DNA of 31,266 nucleotides from Fidelibacterota bacterium UBA2986. Lineage in GTDB: Bacteria; Fidelibacterota; Marinisomatia; Marinisomatales; AB-629-J13. Below, piece after piece: positions 1-9,332 of this stretch (positions within the stretch are counted from its first letter, which is position 1; each line of letters starts with the position of its first letter). The stretch covers positions 1-31,266 of the forward strand of contig DEAI01000030.1 of NCBI GenBank assembly GCA_002346675.1, written 5' to 3'. A program made the position numbers and the translations under genes. The notes below the pieces were generated by a model. It did not search any database, was not told where the DNA came from, and saw only the letters and a list, made by a program, of their open reading frames with translations.

Positions 1-111
1 GATGAAGAAGCAAAGACTGAGACTTCAGAAGGAGATAAAGTTGATGAAAATGGAAAGATAGAAGCCCCTGGTGAAGGTAAAAAGAAGAAGTCGTCTGAAG
101 AAGAAAAATAA
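1..111 (+). CDS. rpsP: 30S ribosomal protein S16, C-terminal tail (partial)
   Basis: Only the last 36 codons and a TAA stop are present; the start lies left of the window. The visible tail is low-complexity and highly charged (Glu/Asp/Lys, ending in a KKKK run and SSEEEK) and carries no diagnostic motif. The S16 call rests on position: the next genes are khpA, rimM, trmD and rplS, the conserved order downstream of rpsP in many bacteria. S16 is a small-subunit assembly protein, and charged C-terminal extensions of it are known in FCB-group bacteria. An 82-91 base gap separates it from khpA. Confidence 0.6.
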   Translation, partial: DEEAKTETSEGDKVDENGKIEAPGEGKKKKSSEEEK

Positions 112-202
112 ATAGTAAATGCAGAGATTTATTTTAGATGAAACCAATAAAAAATTGTCAGATGCAAGTGACTATATTTAAATCAAAAAGGAGATGCATG
201 AA

Positions 203-439
203 ATGAAGGAATTTATTGAAATGGTTGTGAAGCAATTAGTAGATAAACCTGATGAAGTTGAGGTAAATGAAGTCGAATCTGAAAAGAGGATTATATATGA
301 ATTAATGGTTGGTGATGGTGACTATGGAAAAGTAATTGGTAAACGTGGCAAAAACATTTCTGCTATTCGCTCACTCATTTTTGCAATTAATGCTAAAGAG
401 GGTGGTAAAAGAGCTAGATTGGACGTAATAGACCAATAG
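203..439 (+). CDS. khpA: KH-domain RNA-binding protein KhpA (YlqC family)
   Basis: A small single KH-domain RNA-binding protein of about 78 residues. The helix-turn-helix core with the GxxG loop is clear (IGKRGKNISAIRSL), and the N-terminus (MKEFIEMVVKQLVDKPDEV) fits the family closely. KhpA acts with KhpB in RNA binding linked to cell-wall growth and division in Gram-positives; its role elsewhere is less defined. An upstream in-frame ATG at 194 directly abuts the AAGGAG at 188-193, so ATG 203, spaced 9 bases from it, is the better start. It sits between rpsP and rimM as in many genomes. Confidence 0.9.
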   Translation: MKEFIEMVVKQLVDKPDEVEVNEVESEKRIIYELMVGDGDYGKVIGKRGKNISAIRSLIFAINAKEGGKRARLDVIDQ

Positions 440-444
440 ATAAA

Positions 445-945
445 ATGGAAAAACTGTTTGCTATCGGAAAAGTAACCAAAGTATTTGGTAAAAAAGGCGA
501 TGTGCGTTGTAAACCATTGTCCCGCTATTTTGAAGAGTACATTGATGAAAAGCCTCTTTATGTTGGAATATCTGAAGCGGTAAATACAGCAGTGGAATTA
601 GAAGCGGTTATTCCATCTGGGAAATTCCCTAGTTATAGATTCTCCGGTGTAGATAGCCGCCAGTCAGCTCAATCAATGATTGGTCAAACTGTTTATGTGG
701 GAGTCTCTGAACATGATCAAATTAATTGGATTTCTGAAGATTTAATTGGATTTGGTATCGAAACGACCAAACATGAATATGTAGGGATATTAAAAGAGAT
801 TCTCTGGTTACCCTCTAACGATGTATATGTAATTCTGAATGGGAAAAAAGAATTTTTAGTTCCTATTATTCCTGAGGTGGTAAGGCATCTAGATTGGGAT
901 TTTGAAACAATTATTATAAATCCAATGGAAGGATTGTTGGATTGA
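445..945 (+). CDS. rimM: 16S rRNA processing/maturation factor RimM
   Basis: A 166-residue protein with the two-part RimM architecture: an N-terminal reductase/translation-factor-like barrel beginning FAIGKVTKVFGKKGDVR, and a C-terminal PRC-barrel with the typical KEFLVPIIPEVV stretch. RimM helps assemble the head of the 30S subunit and binds S19. It starts 5 bases after khpA stops, and its TGA overlaps the TTG start of trmD (TTGA), which suggests translational coupling. Length is normal for the family. Confidence 0.93.
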   Translation: MEKLFAIGKVTKVFGKKGDVRCKPLSRYFEEYIDEKPLYVGISEAVNTAVELEAVIPSGKFPSYRFSGVDSRQSAQSMIGQTVYVGVSEHDQINWISEDLIGFGIETTKHEYVGILKEILWLPSNDVYVILNGKKEFLVPIIPEVVRHLDWDFETIIINPMEGLLD

Positions 946-1667
946 ATCGAATTGCAGTCATAACTCCAGTCCCGGATCTTGTAACCAAAATTATTCAGGA
1001 ATCAATTGTAAGGAAATCGATTGAAAATGGTCTAGCACAAATTGATGTTGTTAACCTTAGAAATTTTACAGAGGGAAATTATCGGCAGGTTGATGATGCT
1101 CCTTTTGGCGGTGGAGATGGAATGGTAATGATGGCAAAACCTTTTTTTAAAGCTATAGATCACACTATATCAGAGTGGAAGAGGTGTGAAAAAATTGAAA
1201 TCGTTTATCCCTCTCCTCAGGGGAAGCAATGGTCTCAAAACATTGCAAAAGATTTTGCTCAAGAAAAGAATATTATTTTTCTATGTGGTCACTATAAGGG
1301 AATTGATGAGAGAGTAATTGAAAAATATGTTACTTATGAGTTTTCTCTTGGTGATTATGTTATTTCTGGCGGAGAATTATCTGCAATGGTTATGTTGGAT
1401 AGTATTATTCGAATGATTCCTGGAGTAATCAACTCATTTGATTCTGCAATGTCAGATTCATTTATGAACGGACTTTTAGATGCACCTTATTATACTAGAC
1501 CTAGAGAGGTTGAAGGAAGATGCGTCCCGGATATATTGTTGAATGGAAATCACAAAGAAATAGATAATTGGAGGCAAAAAAAAAGGGAAGAGAGAACTGA
1601 AAAAAAACGAATAGATTTATGGAAAAAATTTAATACCATGAAAAGAAATGGAGTATCAAATGAATAG
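942..1667 (+). CDS. trmD: tRNA (guanine-N1)-methyltransferase TrmD
   Basis: A 241-residue SPOUT-class methyltransferase that makes m1G37 in tRNAs and so prevents +1 frameshifting. Family motifs are visible in order: GGGDGMVM near residue 56, YPSPQGK near 90, CGHYKGIDERV near 115, and the trefoil-knot SAM-binding stretch SLGDYVISGGELSA near 135. The start is TTG at 942, overlapping the rimM stop as TTGA with a purine-rich GGAAGG upstream; MNRIAVITP is the expected N-terminus, so the rare start is credible. It is followed closely by rplS. Confidence 0.95.
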   Translation: MNRIAVITPVPDLVTKIIQESIVRKSIENGLAQIDVVNLRNFTEGNYRQVDDAPFGGGDGMVMMAKPFFKAIDHTISEWKRCEKIEIVYPSPQGKQWSQNIAKDFAQEKNIIFLCGHYKGIDERVIEKYVTYEFSLGDYVISGGELSAMVMLDSIIRMIPGVINSFDSAMSDSFMNGLLDAPYYTRPREVEGRCVPDILLNGNHKEIDNWRQKKREERTEKKRIDLWKKFNTMKRNGVSNE

Positions 1668-2004
1668 ATTACGAGAATTGACAAAGGAATATTTAAACGA
1701 TAATTTGCCTCAATTTAGAGCGGGAGATAGGGTGATAATTGATTATAGGGTTGTTGAAGGAGGAAAAGAACGAATCCAAAAATTTCAGGGGGATGTAATT
1801 AGCCGAAGAGGAGGTAGTGGAATGGAAGCAACATTTACCGTAAGAAAAATCTCTGGAGGTATTGGTGTTGAGCGAATTTTTCCGATTCATTCACCTATGA
1901 TTGCAAATATTGAAGTCCTCCGAAAAGGAAAGGTACGTAGAGCTAAACTGAATTATCTTAGAAAATTAAAAGGTAAAGCTGCAAGAATCACAGAGCTTAA
2001 GTAA
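1660..2004 (+). CDS. rplS: 50S ribosomal protein L19
   Basis: L19 lies at the interface of the large and small subunits. The 114-residue protein shows the family core: FRAGDRVIIDYRVVEG, KFQGDVISRRGG, TFTVRKISGGIGVERIFPIHSP, and a basic tail (GKVRRAKLNYLRKLKGKAARI). An in-frame ATG at 1648 would add four residues, but GGAG at 1650-1653 is ideally spaced (6 bases) for ATG 1660, giving MNRLRELTKEYL. The start overlaps the end of trmD by 8 bases. It is the last gene of the operon; a hairpin follows. Confidence 0.95.
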   Translation: MNRLRELTKEYLNDNLPQFRAGDRVIIDYRVVEGGKERIQKFQGDVISRRGGSGMEATFTVRKISGGIGVERIFPIHSPMIANIEVLRKGKVRRAKLNYLRKLKGKAARITELK

Positions 2005-2024
2005 ACAGTACTTTATAAGATTTT

Positions 2025-2051
2025 CTCTCACAATTGTGGCAACTGTGAGAG
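2025..2051 (+). terminator. Hairpin downstream of rplS, probable operon terminator
   Basis: CTCTCACA at 2025-2032 pairs perfectly with TGTGAGAG at 2044-2051. After one A/C mismatch the stem continues three more pairs to a small TGG loop. It begins 20 bases after the rplS stop and is followed by ATTTATTATCTATTT, a T-rich but interrupted tract. The position fits an intrinsic terminator; the weak U-run lowers confidence. Confidence 0.6.
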
Positions 2052-2084
2052 CATTTATTATCTATTTAAACCTGCCTTCAATTT

Positions 2085-3257
2085 ATGAAGAATGACAGGA
2101 AATTAATACTTGGGATAACGACCGTTTCCCATATGAGTGTGCACAGTTTGATGCTCATATTTCCTACAATAATGTTGGTATTAACCTATGAGTTTTCTAC
2201 AGGGCTTGCAATGTTGGGAGTTATTGCTTCTCTTAGTACATTTATGTTTGGTCTAGGTGCATTGCCTACTGGAATTTTAGAAAAAAAAATGGGGTGTTCT
2301 TCTTTATTGATGTTATATCAATTTGGGACAGTAATTTCATCTTTAATCATAGCTAGTGCTCAAAATTTATTTGTATTAACAGTAGGTCTAATACTTACTG
2401 GTTTATTTTCAAGTATTTATCATCCAGTGGGTTTAACAATAATTTCCCGAAACATTGACAAAATCTCTAAAGGAATGGCTATTCATGGAATAGGTGGTTC
2501 ATTTGGTCTTGCTCTTGGACCGTTAATTGCAGCTGTATGTACTGATACCTTTTCATGGAGACTTGCCTATATTACTATTTCGATTTTGAATTTTATTTTA
2601 TTAATAATCACTTTTATTTTTTCAAAAAAATGGAATATTCAAACTAACCATGGTATAGAAACGGAAATACCGATCAATGAGACAAATAAATCTGCCTTGA
2701 AATATTATTTTTCTATTTCAGTCCTAATGGGATTTGCCTTTACAGGATTTACTACATATTTACCAACCCATTTTGCTGTGGAAACTCGTACAATTTTTTC
2801 CAGTTTTTCTGATACAATGCGAGGTGGTATTTTCACTACTCTTGTTCTCCTTTGTGGTATTTTTGGACAAAGTATGGGAGGGTGGGCTGGTGAAAAATAT
2901 TCGATATCCAAATATTTATTTTTGATAATTCTTTTCAACATTCCTTTTTTTATACTATTGGGACTTGTTTCAAGATATTGGCTTATTGGAACTGCATTGC
3001 TGCTTGGTATAATTCATTTTAATTGGCAGCCTGTCGGCAACTCATTTATCGCTAAATATACTCATTCTAACCAACGTGGATTGGGATATGGTATAAATTT
3101 TTTCTTAAATATTGGTATTGGATCAATTGCAGCAGCAGTTGGAGGATTTATTGCTGAAAAATATTCAGTAATTTATGTTTTTCCTGTGATGGGTGTTGTA
3201 TTGACCCCTGCTTTAATATTTTGTTGGATTTTAATTGGAAAAGTAGATGGAAAATAA
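2085..3257 (+). CDS. Major facilitator superfamily transporter (Fsr-like)
   Basis: A 390-residue integral membrane protein with about 12 hydrophobic segments and a soluble, charged loop near residues 185-205 separating the two six-helix halves. The first helix carries histidines (SHMSVHSLMLIFPTIM), which resembles the fosmidomycin-resistance (Fsr) branch of the MFS. The segment between helices 2 and 3 (TGILEKKMG) stands in place of the usual MFS loop motif. The substrate cannot be read from sequence. It stands alone between the rplS hairpin and the sel genes with no clear ribosome binding site, so a link to either neighbour is unsupported. Confidence 0.8.
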   Translation: MKNDRKLILGITTVSHMSVHSLMLIFPTIMLVLTYEFSTGLAMLGVIASLSTFMFGLGALPTGILEKKMGCSSLLMLYQFGTVISSLIIASAQNLFVLTVGLILTGLFSSIYHPVGLTIISRNIDKISKGMAIHGIGGSFGLALGPLIAAVCTDTFSWRLAYITISILNFILLIITFIFSKKWNIQTNHGIETEIPINETNKSALKYYFSISVLMGFAFTGFTTYLPTHFAVETRTIFSSFSDTMRGGIFTTLVLLCGIFGQSMGGWAGEKYSISKYLFLIILFNIPFFILLGLVSRYWLIGTALLLGIIHFNWQPVGNSFIAKYTHSNQRGLGYGINFFLNIGIGSIAAAVGGFIAEKYSVIYVFPVMGVVLTPALIFCWILIGKVDGK

Positions 3258-3389
3258 CCATATTTAGGTGGTTATATACTCTTAATTATACCTACATTAA
3301 TCAAAATTAAAACTTATTCATCATAATTAAACTAACTAGTCAATCGATATATTAGAATATTAAAAAAATGATTTATAAATTAAATAACA

Positions 3390-4760
3390 ATGAATGATCA
3401 ATTAAAAATTCTTCCATCTGTTTCTAAAGTATTACATGAAGTAAAACATTTAACAGATATAAATAAAAGGGTATTAACAGTATGGATTAAGCAGGAGCTG
3501 TCTAAATTACGAATAAAGGCAAAAAATAGTAAATTGGAATTTGACAGAAAAAAAATTATCCACCAGATTGTTTTGATGGTTATAAAAAAGTCTGAAGGGA
3601 GTTTAAAACCAGTTATAAATGGAACCGGAATTGTACTACATACAGGTTTGGGAAGAGCACCTTTACATCAAAGAGTTATTAGAAATGCAACTAGAACTCT
3701 TGAAGGATATTCAAATCTAGAGTTCAATCTGGATACTGGAAAAAGAGGAAACCGCCAAAGTCACCTCAATGATTATTTCAAAGGTTTGACTGGTACACAT
3801 TCTTCTTTAGTTGTAAATAACAATGCTGCTGCTGTTTTATTAGGAATTAATACACTTGCAAATAAAAAAGAAGTAATTGTTTCCAGAGGACAGGAAGTTG
3901 AAATTGGAGGATCATTTCGAATTCCCGATATTATTGAAAAAAGTGGTGGAATTTTAAAAGAAGTTGGTTCAACAAATCGCACACATAGAAAAGACATTGA
4001 AAATGCAATAAATTCAAATACAGGACTGTTACTCTGGGTTCATACATCCAACTATAAAATTCAAGGCTTTACGAAAGATATATCTTTGGAAACGCTGGTA
4101 GATATTGGCAGGCAAAAACGATTACCTGTAATGGCAGATTTAGGAAGTGGAGCACTTGACCAAGTATCTGATTTAGGCCTTCCTAAGGAATATCCGGTTC
4201 GAGAAGTTGTCAAGCTAAATCCTCAGATTATTACTTTTTCTGGAGATAAGCTATTGGGCGGTCCTCAGTCAGGAATAATTTTGGGCTCAACAAATTTGAT
4301 GCAAAAGTGTATCCAAAATCCAATTTATAGGACGATTCGATGTGATAAGTTTACCCTTTCTCTCTTGGAAGAAACATTAAAATATAATAAAGATACAAAT
4401 CAGGCTAATCAAAATTTGACCCTATCTTTACTGGCAACACCAAGGAAAAACTTACTAAAAAGGGTGAAACGAGTCATTGAAGCTCTTCCTCAAAAAGTTG
4501 TAAGGTTATATGGAATATCTTCAGTTGAAACAGAGGTTGAAGCTGGAAGCGGTTCTTTACCTGTAAAAACCATTCCCAGTGCGGGTATGGTATTTTATTC
4601 AAAAAAGTATAAACCCTCAGAGCTAGCTAAAATATTTAGGATGTGTGATCCTTCGATCATTGGTTATATTCATGGAAATAAATTTTTCTTAGACTTCAAA
4701 TCTGTACTCCCACGACAAGACAAAATCATCACATCAATTATTCAGAAATTCATTTCATGA
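3390..4760 (+). CDS. selA: L-seryl-tRNA(Sec) selenium transferase SelA
   Basis: A PLP-dependent enzyme that converts Ser-tRNA(Sec) to Sec-tRNA(Sec) using selenophosphate. The 456 residues match the usual length. Visible motifs: INGTGIVLHTGLGRAPL near residue 76, NLEFNLDTGKRGNR near 109, the VNNNAAAVLL stretch near 142, GQEVEIGGSFRIPDI near 167, and the PLP lysine in FSGDKLLGGPQSG at about K287. The selB start overlaps its stop (ATGA). No good ribosome binding site precedes the ATG; the 132-base upstream gap is extremely AT-rich. selC and selD are not in this window, although a likely selenoprotein target is (29117-30271). Confidence 0.97.
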   Translation: MNDQLKILPSVSKVLHEVKHLTDINKRVLTVWIKQELSKLRIKAKNSKLEFDRKKIIHQIVLMVIKKSEGSLKPVINGTGIVLHTGLGRAPLHQRVIRNATRTLEGYSNLEFNLDTGKRGNRQSHLNDYFKGLTGTHSSLVVNNNAAAVLLGINTLANKKEVIVSRGQEVEIGGSFRIPDIIEKSGGILKEVGSTNRTHRKDIENAINSNTGLLLWVHTSNYKIQGFTKDISLETLVDIGRQKRLPVMADLGSGALDQVSDLGLPKEYPVREVVKLNPQIITFSGDKLLGGPQSGIILGSTNLMQKCIQNPIYRTIRCDKFTLSLLEETLKYNKDTNQANQNLTLSLLATPRKNLLKRVKRVIEALPQKVVRLYGISSVETEVEAGSGSLPVKTIPSAGMVFYSKKYKPSELAKIFRMCDPSIIGYIHGNKFFLDFKSVLPRQDKIITSIIQKFIS

Positions 4761-6640
4761 ATCAAGTTGTTATTGGAACAGCGGGCCATATAGACCACGG
4801 TAAAACTGCACTTGTTAAAGCATTGACAGGTGTAAATACTGATAAGTTATCAGAAGAACAAGAAAGAGGGATGACCATAGATTTAGGATTTGCATATTTA
4901 AATGATAGAGTTACAATTATTGATGTCCCTGGACATGAACGATTTATCCGGAATATGGTAGCAGGAGTTTCAACTATTGATTTTGTATTACTTGTTATAG
5001 CTTTGGATGATGGTATTATGCCTCAGACAATGGAGCATTTAAATATCATAAGTTTACTGGGAATTCCAGATGGAATTGTTGTGCTAACAAAGGTTGATTT
5101 AGTTACAGATGAGCAATGGGTTGAATTAGTAAAAGAAGAAATCCAAGAAAAGGTAAAAGGTACTGTACTAGAAGGGAAGCCTATGGTAAAAACTTCTATA
5201 CAATCAAATGAAGGTATTCGTGATATTTATGATATTATATCATCTTTGGAAAAGAAAGAAAAGATTGAGCAGTCAAATGATTATTTTAGATTACAGGTTG
5301 ATAGAGCTTTTCATAAGACAGGATATGGATTGATTGTAACAGGAACTGTCCTTTCAGGTAAGACTTCAGTGGGATCATCTATTGCTGTAGAGCCATCAAA
5401 TAAAACAGGAAAGGTACGAGGGCTCCAAAGTCATGGAAAAACGGTTGATTCTGTGATGAAAGGTGATAGAGCTGCTATAAATTTATCTGGATTGAAACTT
5501 AATCAAGTCTGGAGAGGATCTGAATTAATAACGCCTAAATCCAATTACTCTACTCAAAGAGTAATAGCTGAGGTTACACTCATTGAACAGACTAAATGGA
5601 AAATTAAATCACAACAAAGACTTCGAATCCATTTAGGTACATCAGAAACTTTAGCAAAAGTTGAATATATTCCACAAACTATTTCTTCAGGAGATACTAT
5701 TAACACAATTATTAAATTTGATAATCCTGTAACTACTTCTTTAGATGATAGATTTATTATTCGAGCGTATTCTCCCATGGATACTATTGGAGGTGGAATA
5801 ATCTTAGATAAAGATCCTAAAGGGATATGGAAAATTATAAAGCAGAATTGCAAAAAACTATCTACGGACATTGAAAAGCGATTGATTCAATTTATTCAAT
5901 TTGAGACAGAAAGACCTAAGTCAATCCAATTTTGGTCAAACAAGTTTTCAAAATCAAAGAAATATATTCAAAGTTTAGTCAATAATTCTGACCTTATTTT
6001 GGAAAAACAAGATATGATTATTTCCAATGAAGGTATTTTTGAATGTAAAAAAGAAGTAATGTTATCTTTAAAAACTTTTCATGATAAAAATCCTTATCGT
6101 TCAGTTGTCAATTCGGAATCTATACGAAATGAATTAAACTACAGTAGTAAATGGTTTGATTTTCTTATCTCAGAATTAGATGGAAAAGAATTGAATGTCC
6201 AAAAAGCAGGGATAGCACTAAAATCTCATAAGATTGAATTACAAGATAATGATAAAAAGATTATAGAGAAGATAAAGACATATGTAAAAAAAAATAGCTT
6301 ATATCCTTTTACAGTATTAGAACTATGTGAAAACATCAATGGCGAATATGAACAAATCCTTGAACTACTTCATATTATGAAACGAAGTGGTGATTTTTTA
6401 AATATCTCTAATCAAATTTGGATGAGCAAATTAGATTGGGACTCTATGCTTAAACTGCTTTATGAATATTATCGATTAAATGATACCCTCAGTATAGGAG
6501 AATTTAAATTAATGACAAGCCTTACCCGAAAAACTGCCATTCCAGTTCTTGAATATTTAGATAAAATAGGTATAACTATTCGCAAGGGAAACGATCGTTT
6601 CAAGGGAACAAAGTTTCCATCGAATTATAAACAGGTGTGA
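4757..6640 (+). CDS. selB: Selenocysteine-specific elongation factor SelB
   Basis: The dedicated GTPase that carries Sec-tRNA(Sec) to UGA codons marked by a SECIS hairpin. The 627 residues are close to the E. coli length. The N-terminal GTPase domain has G1 GHIDHGKTA (near residue 9), an EERGMTIDLGFAYL switch region, DVPGHERFIRNMVAG (from D56) and G4 TKVDL (near 112). EF-Tu-like beta-barrel domains follow to about residue 340, then a long Lys-rich C-terminal half that should hold the winged-helix SECIS-binding repeats. It starts inside the selA stop and ends inside the mutS start (GTGA), so the three genes are probably cotranslated. Confidence 0.96.
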   Translation: MNQVVIGTAGHIDHGKTALVKALTGVNTDKLSEEQERGMTIDLGFAYLNDRVTIIDVPGHERFIRNMVAGVSTIDFVLLVIALDDGIMPQTMEHLNIISLLGIPDGIVVLTKVDLVTDEQWVELVKEEIQEKVKGTVLEGKPMVKTSIQSNEGIRDIYDIISSLEKKEKIEQSNDYFRLQVDRAFHKTGYGLIVTGTVLSGKTSVGSSIAVEPSNKTGKVRGLQSHGKTVDSVMKGDRAAINLSGLKLNQVWRGSELITPKSNYSTQRVIAEVTLIEQTKWKIKSQQRLRIHLGTSETLAKVEYIPQTISSGDTINTIIKFDNPVTTSLDDRFIIRAYSPMDTIGGGIILDKDPKGIWKIIKQNCKKLSTDIEKRLIQFIQFETERPKSIQFWSNKFSKSKKYIQSLVNNSDLILEKQDMIISNEGIFECKKEVMLSLKTFHDKNPYRSVVNSESIRNELNYSSKWFDFLISELDGKELNVQKAGIALKSHKIELQDNDKKIIEKIKTYVKKNSLYPFTVLELCENINGEYEQILELLHIMKRSGDFLNISNQIWMSKLDWDSMLKLLYEYYRLNDTLSIGEFKLMTSLTRKTAIPVLEYLDKIGITIRKGNDRFKGTKFPSNYKQV

Positions 6641-9270
6641 TTATCCCAACTATGGTAAAAGAAAGCAGAAATATAACGAATGAAAATGAAAGTTCGGGGA
6701 CTCCACTTATGCGTCAATATGGAGAAATAAAATCCAAATATCCTGATAGTATCGTTTTATTTAGGATGGGAGACTTTTTTGAAACTTTTAATGAAGATGC
6801 TACAATCACTGCAAAAATATTAGGAATTGTTTTAACAAAAAGAGCAAATGGTGCTGCAGCTGATGTTCCGCTAGCAGGATTTCCTCATCACTCATTAGAT
6901 AATTACCTCCCCAAAATAGTGGATGCTGGTCATAAAGTTGCAATTTGTGAACAGGTGGAGGATCCAAAGTTTGCAAAAGGAATTGTAAAAAGGGAAGTAA
7001 TCGAAGTGGTGTCACCGGGGACACTAATTGTTGAAAATGAATCAATTTTAAAGGAAAATAATTTTATTGTATGTCTCAAATTCTCAAAAAATGACACTGT
7101 GGGATATTCTGTTTTAGATCAATCCACGGGTGAATTATATATGGGAGAAACACCGAAAGGGACACTGGGCCAAGCGCTTATCCAATTTAAGCCGAAGGAA
7201 GTACTGCTAGATGAGTCTCATATATGTACTACATCAAAATGGTATCAAGAATATAAACCTTTCATCTCCCGGGTTGAAAATTGGGTATTTGATTTTGATC
7301 ATGGGTACAGACTTTTAATAGATCATTTTAATACACCATCTTTAAAGGGGTTTGGCTGTGAGGATTTAAAATTAGGCATTTGTGCAACCGGAGCTTTAAT
7401 GTATCAGCTAAAGCAAAACCTAAATTCGCCGTTAAGACATATATCTAAAATCACACCTATTTTAGATGAATCAGTTATGGGTTTGGATAGCTTTACAATA
7501 CGAAACTTGGAAATATTTAATTCACTTTCCACCCAAGGTACACACGGAACTCTAATAAATATTATGGATCAAACAGTTACCCATGGAGGAAGTCGATTAC
7601 TTAAAAAATGGCTTTATAATCCATTGACTGATATTGGTCGCTTAAATAATCGGGTTGATATTGTAGAAAAATTTACAAATAAAAAGTCACTTTTAAATTC
7701 CTTAAGGGATTTAATGGTAAAGACCTCCGATCTGGAGAGAATAATTGGTAAAATAAATCGATTTAAAGCATCTCCAAGGGATTTGTTGGGGCTAAAGAAT
7801 TCCTATGAAATAATCTCTGATATACTTATAAAAATTCAAGAATCTCCTAAATTGAAATCATTAAAATTGGATATATGGTTTAGAAATACATCACAATTAT
7901 CAGAGAAAATACATTCCTTGATAAATTCGAATTCTCCTGCAAACTTGAAACTCGGAGGAGTCATAGCTGATGGGGTTAACTCTGAACTAGATGAATTGCG
8001 ATTACTAGTCAAGAGTGGTTCTGAGTGGATAAATGAATTACAAAAGTCAGAAAGAGAAAAGACAGGAATACCATCGTTGAAAATCAAATTCAACAAAGTG
8101 TTTGGGTATCACATTGAGGTAACAAAAACTCACTTGGATAAAGTCCCCTTAGAATATATGCGAAAGCAAACCTTAGTTAATGCTGAACGATTCATCATTC
8201 CAGAATTAAAGGAATACGAAGAAAAGATACTTACTGCAGAAGAAAAAATTTCGGACATTGAATATAGAATATTTTATGAATTGTGTGAAGATATATTGGC
8301 TGAATCTCATACTATTCAAAAAAATGCGGAAGGATTAAATAAGTTGGATCTATTAACATCGTTTGCTTTTTTGGCAATTCAAAATAAATATGTTAAACCC
8401 AAATTCATAAAAAAATCAACTTTGGAATTAAGTAAATCTCGACATCCGGTTGTCGAAAAATTATTACCTATAACTGAAAGGTTTGTCCCCAATGATTTAT
8501 CAATCAATACTGAGGGAAAACAGATTCATTTAATTACCGGTCCTAATATGGCAGGTAAATCAACATATCTGCGTCAGGTAGGGTTAATAATTGTAATGGC
8601 GCAAGTTGGATCATTTGTACCTGCAGAGTCTGCAAACATTGGAATTGTTGACCATCTATTCACAAGAGTGGGCGCAAGTGATAATTTAGCAGGAGGGGAA
8701 AGTACTTTCCTCGTGGAAATGATTGAAGCAGCGAATATTTTGAATAATGCAACACCAAACAGCTTAATCCTTTTGGATGAGGTAGGTAGAGGTACAGCTA
8801 CATTTGACGGAATGTCCTTAGCTTGGGCAATAACAGAATATATACATGAAAATCCAAATGTTGCAGCTCGAACTCTGTTTGCAACGCATTATCATGAGTT
8901 GACTGCTTTAGAGAGTACACTAGAAAAGTTAACAAACTATCATGTGGAAGTTAAGGAGTACAAAGATAAGATTGTTTTCCTTAGAAAAATTATACCAGGA
9001 CCAGGTGATAAAAGTTACGGAATTTATGTTGCAAAAATGGCAGGGTTGCCCCAAATAGTTATCAAACGTGCTAATGAGATACTGGCCCAGCACATATCAC
9101 AATCTAAAGGAAAAGAAGTTAAGAAACGCAGCTCCAACCTTAAAACACAAGAATCCCTTTTTGATTTAGAAGAAAAAAAATTACGGGAAGAGTTGAATCA
9201 ATTGGATGTGAACTCATTAACTCCTCTAGAGGCTCTTCAAATGCTTTTTGATTTGAAAAACAAATTTTAA
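6637..9270 (+). CDS. mutS: DNA mismatch repair protein MutS
   Basis: An 877-residue mismatch-recognition ATPase. The N-terminus has TPLMRQYGEIKSKYPD and the mismatch-wedging Phe-x-Glu in GDFFETF. The C-terminal ABC-type ATPase has Walker A GPNMAGKST (K641), signature region GGESTFLVEM, Walker B LILLDEVGRGT, and FATHYHEL. The clamp/lever region between is present, so the gene looks intact. The GTG start at 6637 overlaps the selB stop as GTGA; ATG 6652 is an alternative that loses five residues. Cotranscription with selAB is unusual in my experience, as mutS more often pairs with mutL or tRNA-modification genes. Confidence 0.97.
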   Translation: MIIPTMVKESRNITNENESSGTPLMRQYGEIKSKYPDSIVLFRMGDFFETFNEDATITAKILGIVLTKRANGAAADVPLAGFPHHSLDNYLPKIVDAGHKVAICEQVEDPKFAKGIVKREVIEVVSPGTLIVENESILKENNFIVCLKFSKNDTVGYSVLDQSTGELYMGETPKGTLGQALIQFKPKEVLLDESHICTTSKWYQEYKPFISRVENWVFDFDHGYRLLIDHFNTPSLKGFGCEDLKLGICATGALMYQLKQNLNSPLRHISKITPILDESVMGLDSFTIRNLEIFNSLSTQGTHGTLINIMDQTVTHGGSRLLKKWLYNPLTDIGRLNNRVDIVEKFTNKKSLLNSLRDLMVKTSDLERIIGKINRFKASPRDLLGLKNSYEIISDILIKIQESPKLKSLKLDIWFRNTSQLSEKIHSLINSNSPANLKLGGVIADGVNSELDELRLLVKSGSEWINELQKSEREKTGIPSLKIKFNKVFGYHIEVTKTHLDKVPLEYMRKQTLVNAERFIIPELKEYEEKILTAEEKISDIEYRIFYELCEDILAESHTIQKNAEGLNKLDLLTSFAFLAIQNKYVKPKFIKKSTLELSKSRHPVVEKLLPITERFVPNDLSINTEGKQIHLITGPNMAGKSTYLRQVGLIIVMAQVGSFVPAESANIGIVDHLFTRVGASDNLAGGESTFLVEMIEAANILNNATPNSLILLDEVGRGTATFDGMSLAWAITEYIHENPNVAARTLFATHYHELTALESTLEKLTNYHVEVKEYKDKIVFLRKIIPGPGDKSYGIYVAKMAGLPQIVIKRANEILAQHISQSKGKEVKKRSSNLKTQESLFDLEEKKLREELNQLDVNSLTPLEALQMLFDLKNKF

Positions 9271-9332
9271 TTATATTGGCAATTCCCTTTAAATTATCGA
9301 ATTTCAGAAATTTTTAAAAAAGACAGTTCATA

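Noticed and set aside
3254..3275. Hairpin ATAACCA/TGGTTAT over the MFS stop codon.
   Set aside because: A 7-bp AT-rich stem with no T-run after it; too weak to call a terminator.
3258..3389. AT-rich gap before selA examined for a promoter, riboswitch or small RNA.
   Set aside because: Only TATATT/TTAAAA-like tracts are present, with no -35/-10 pair at good spacing or stable fold that I could support.
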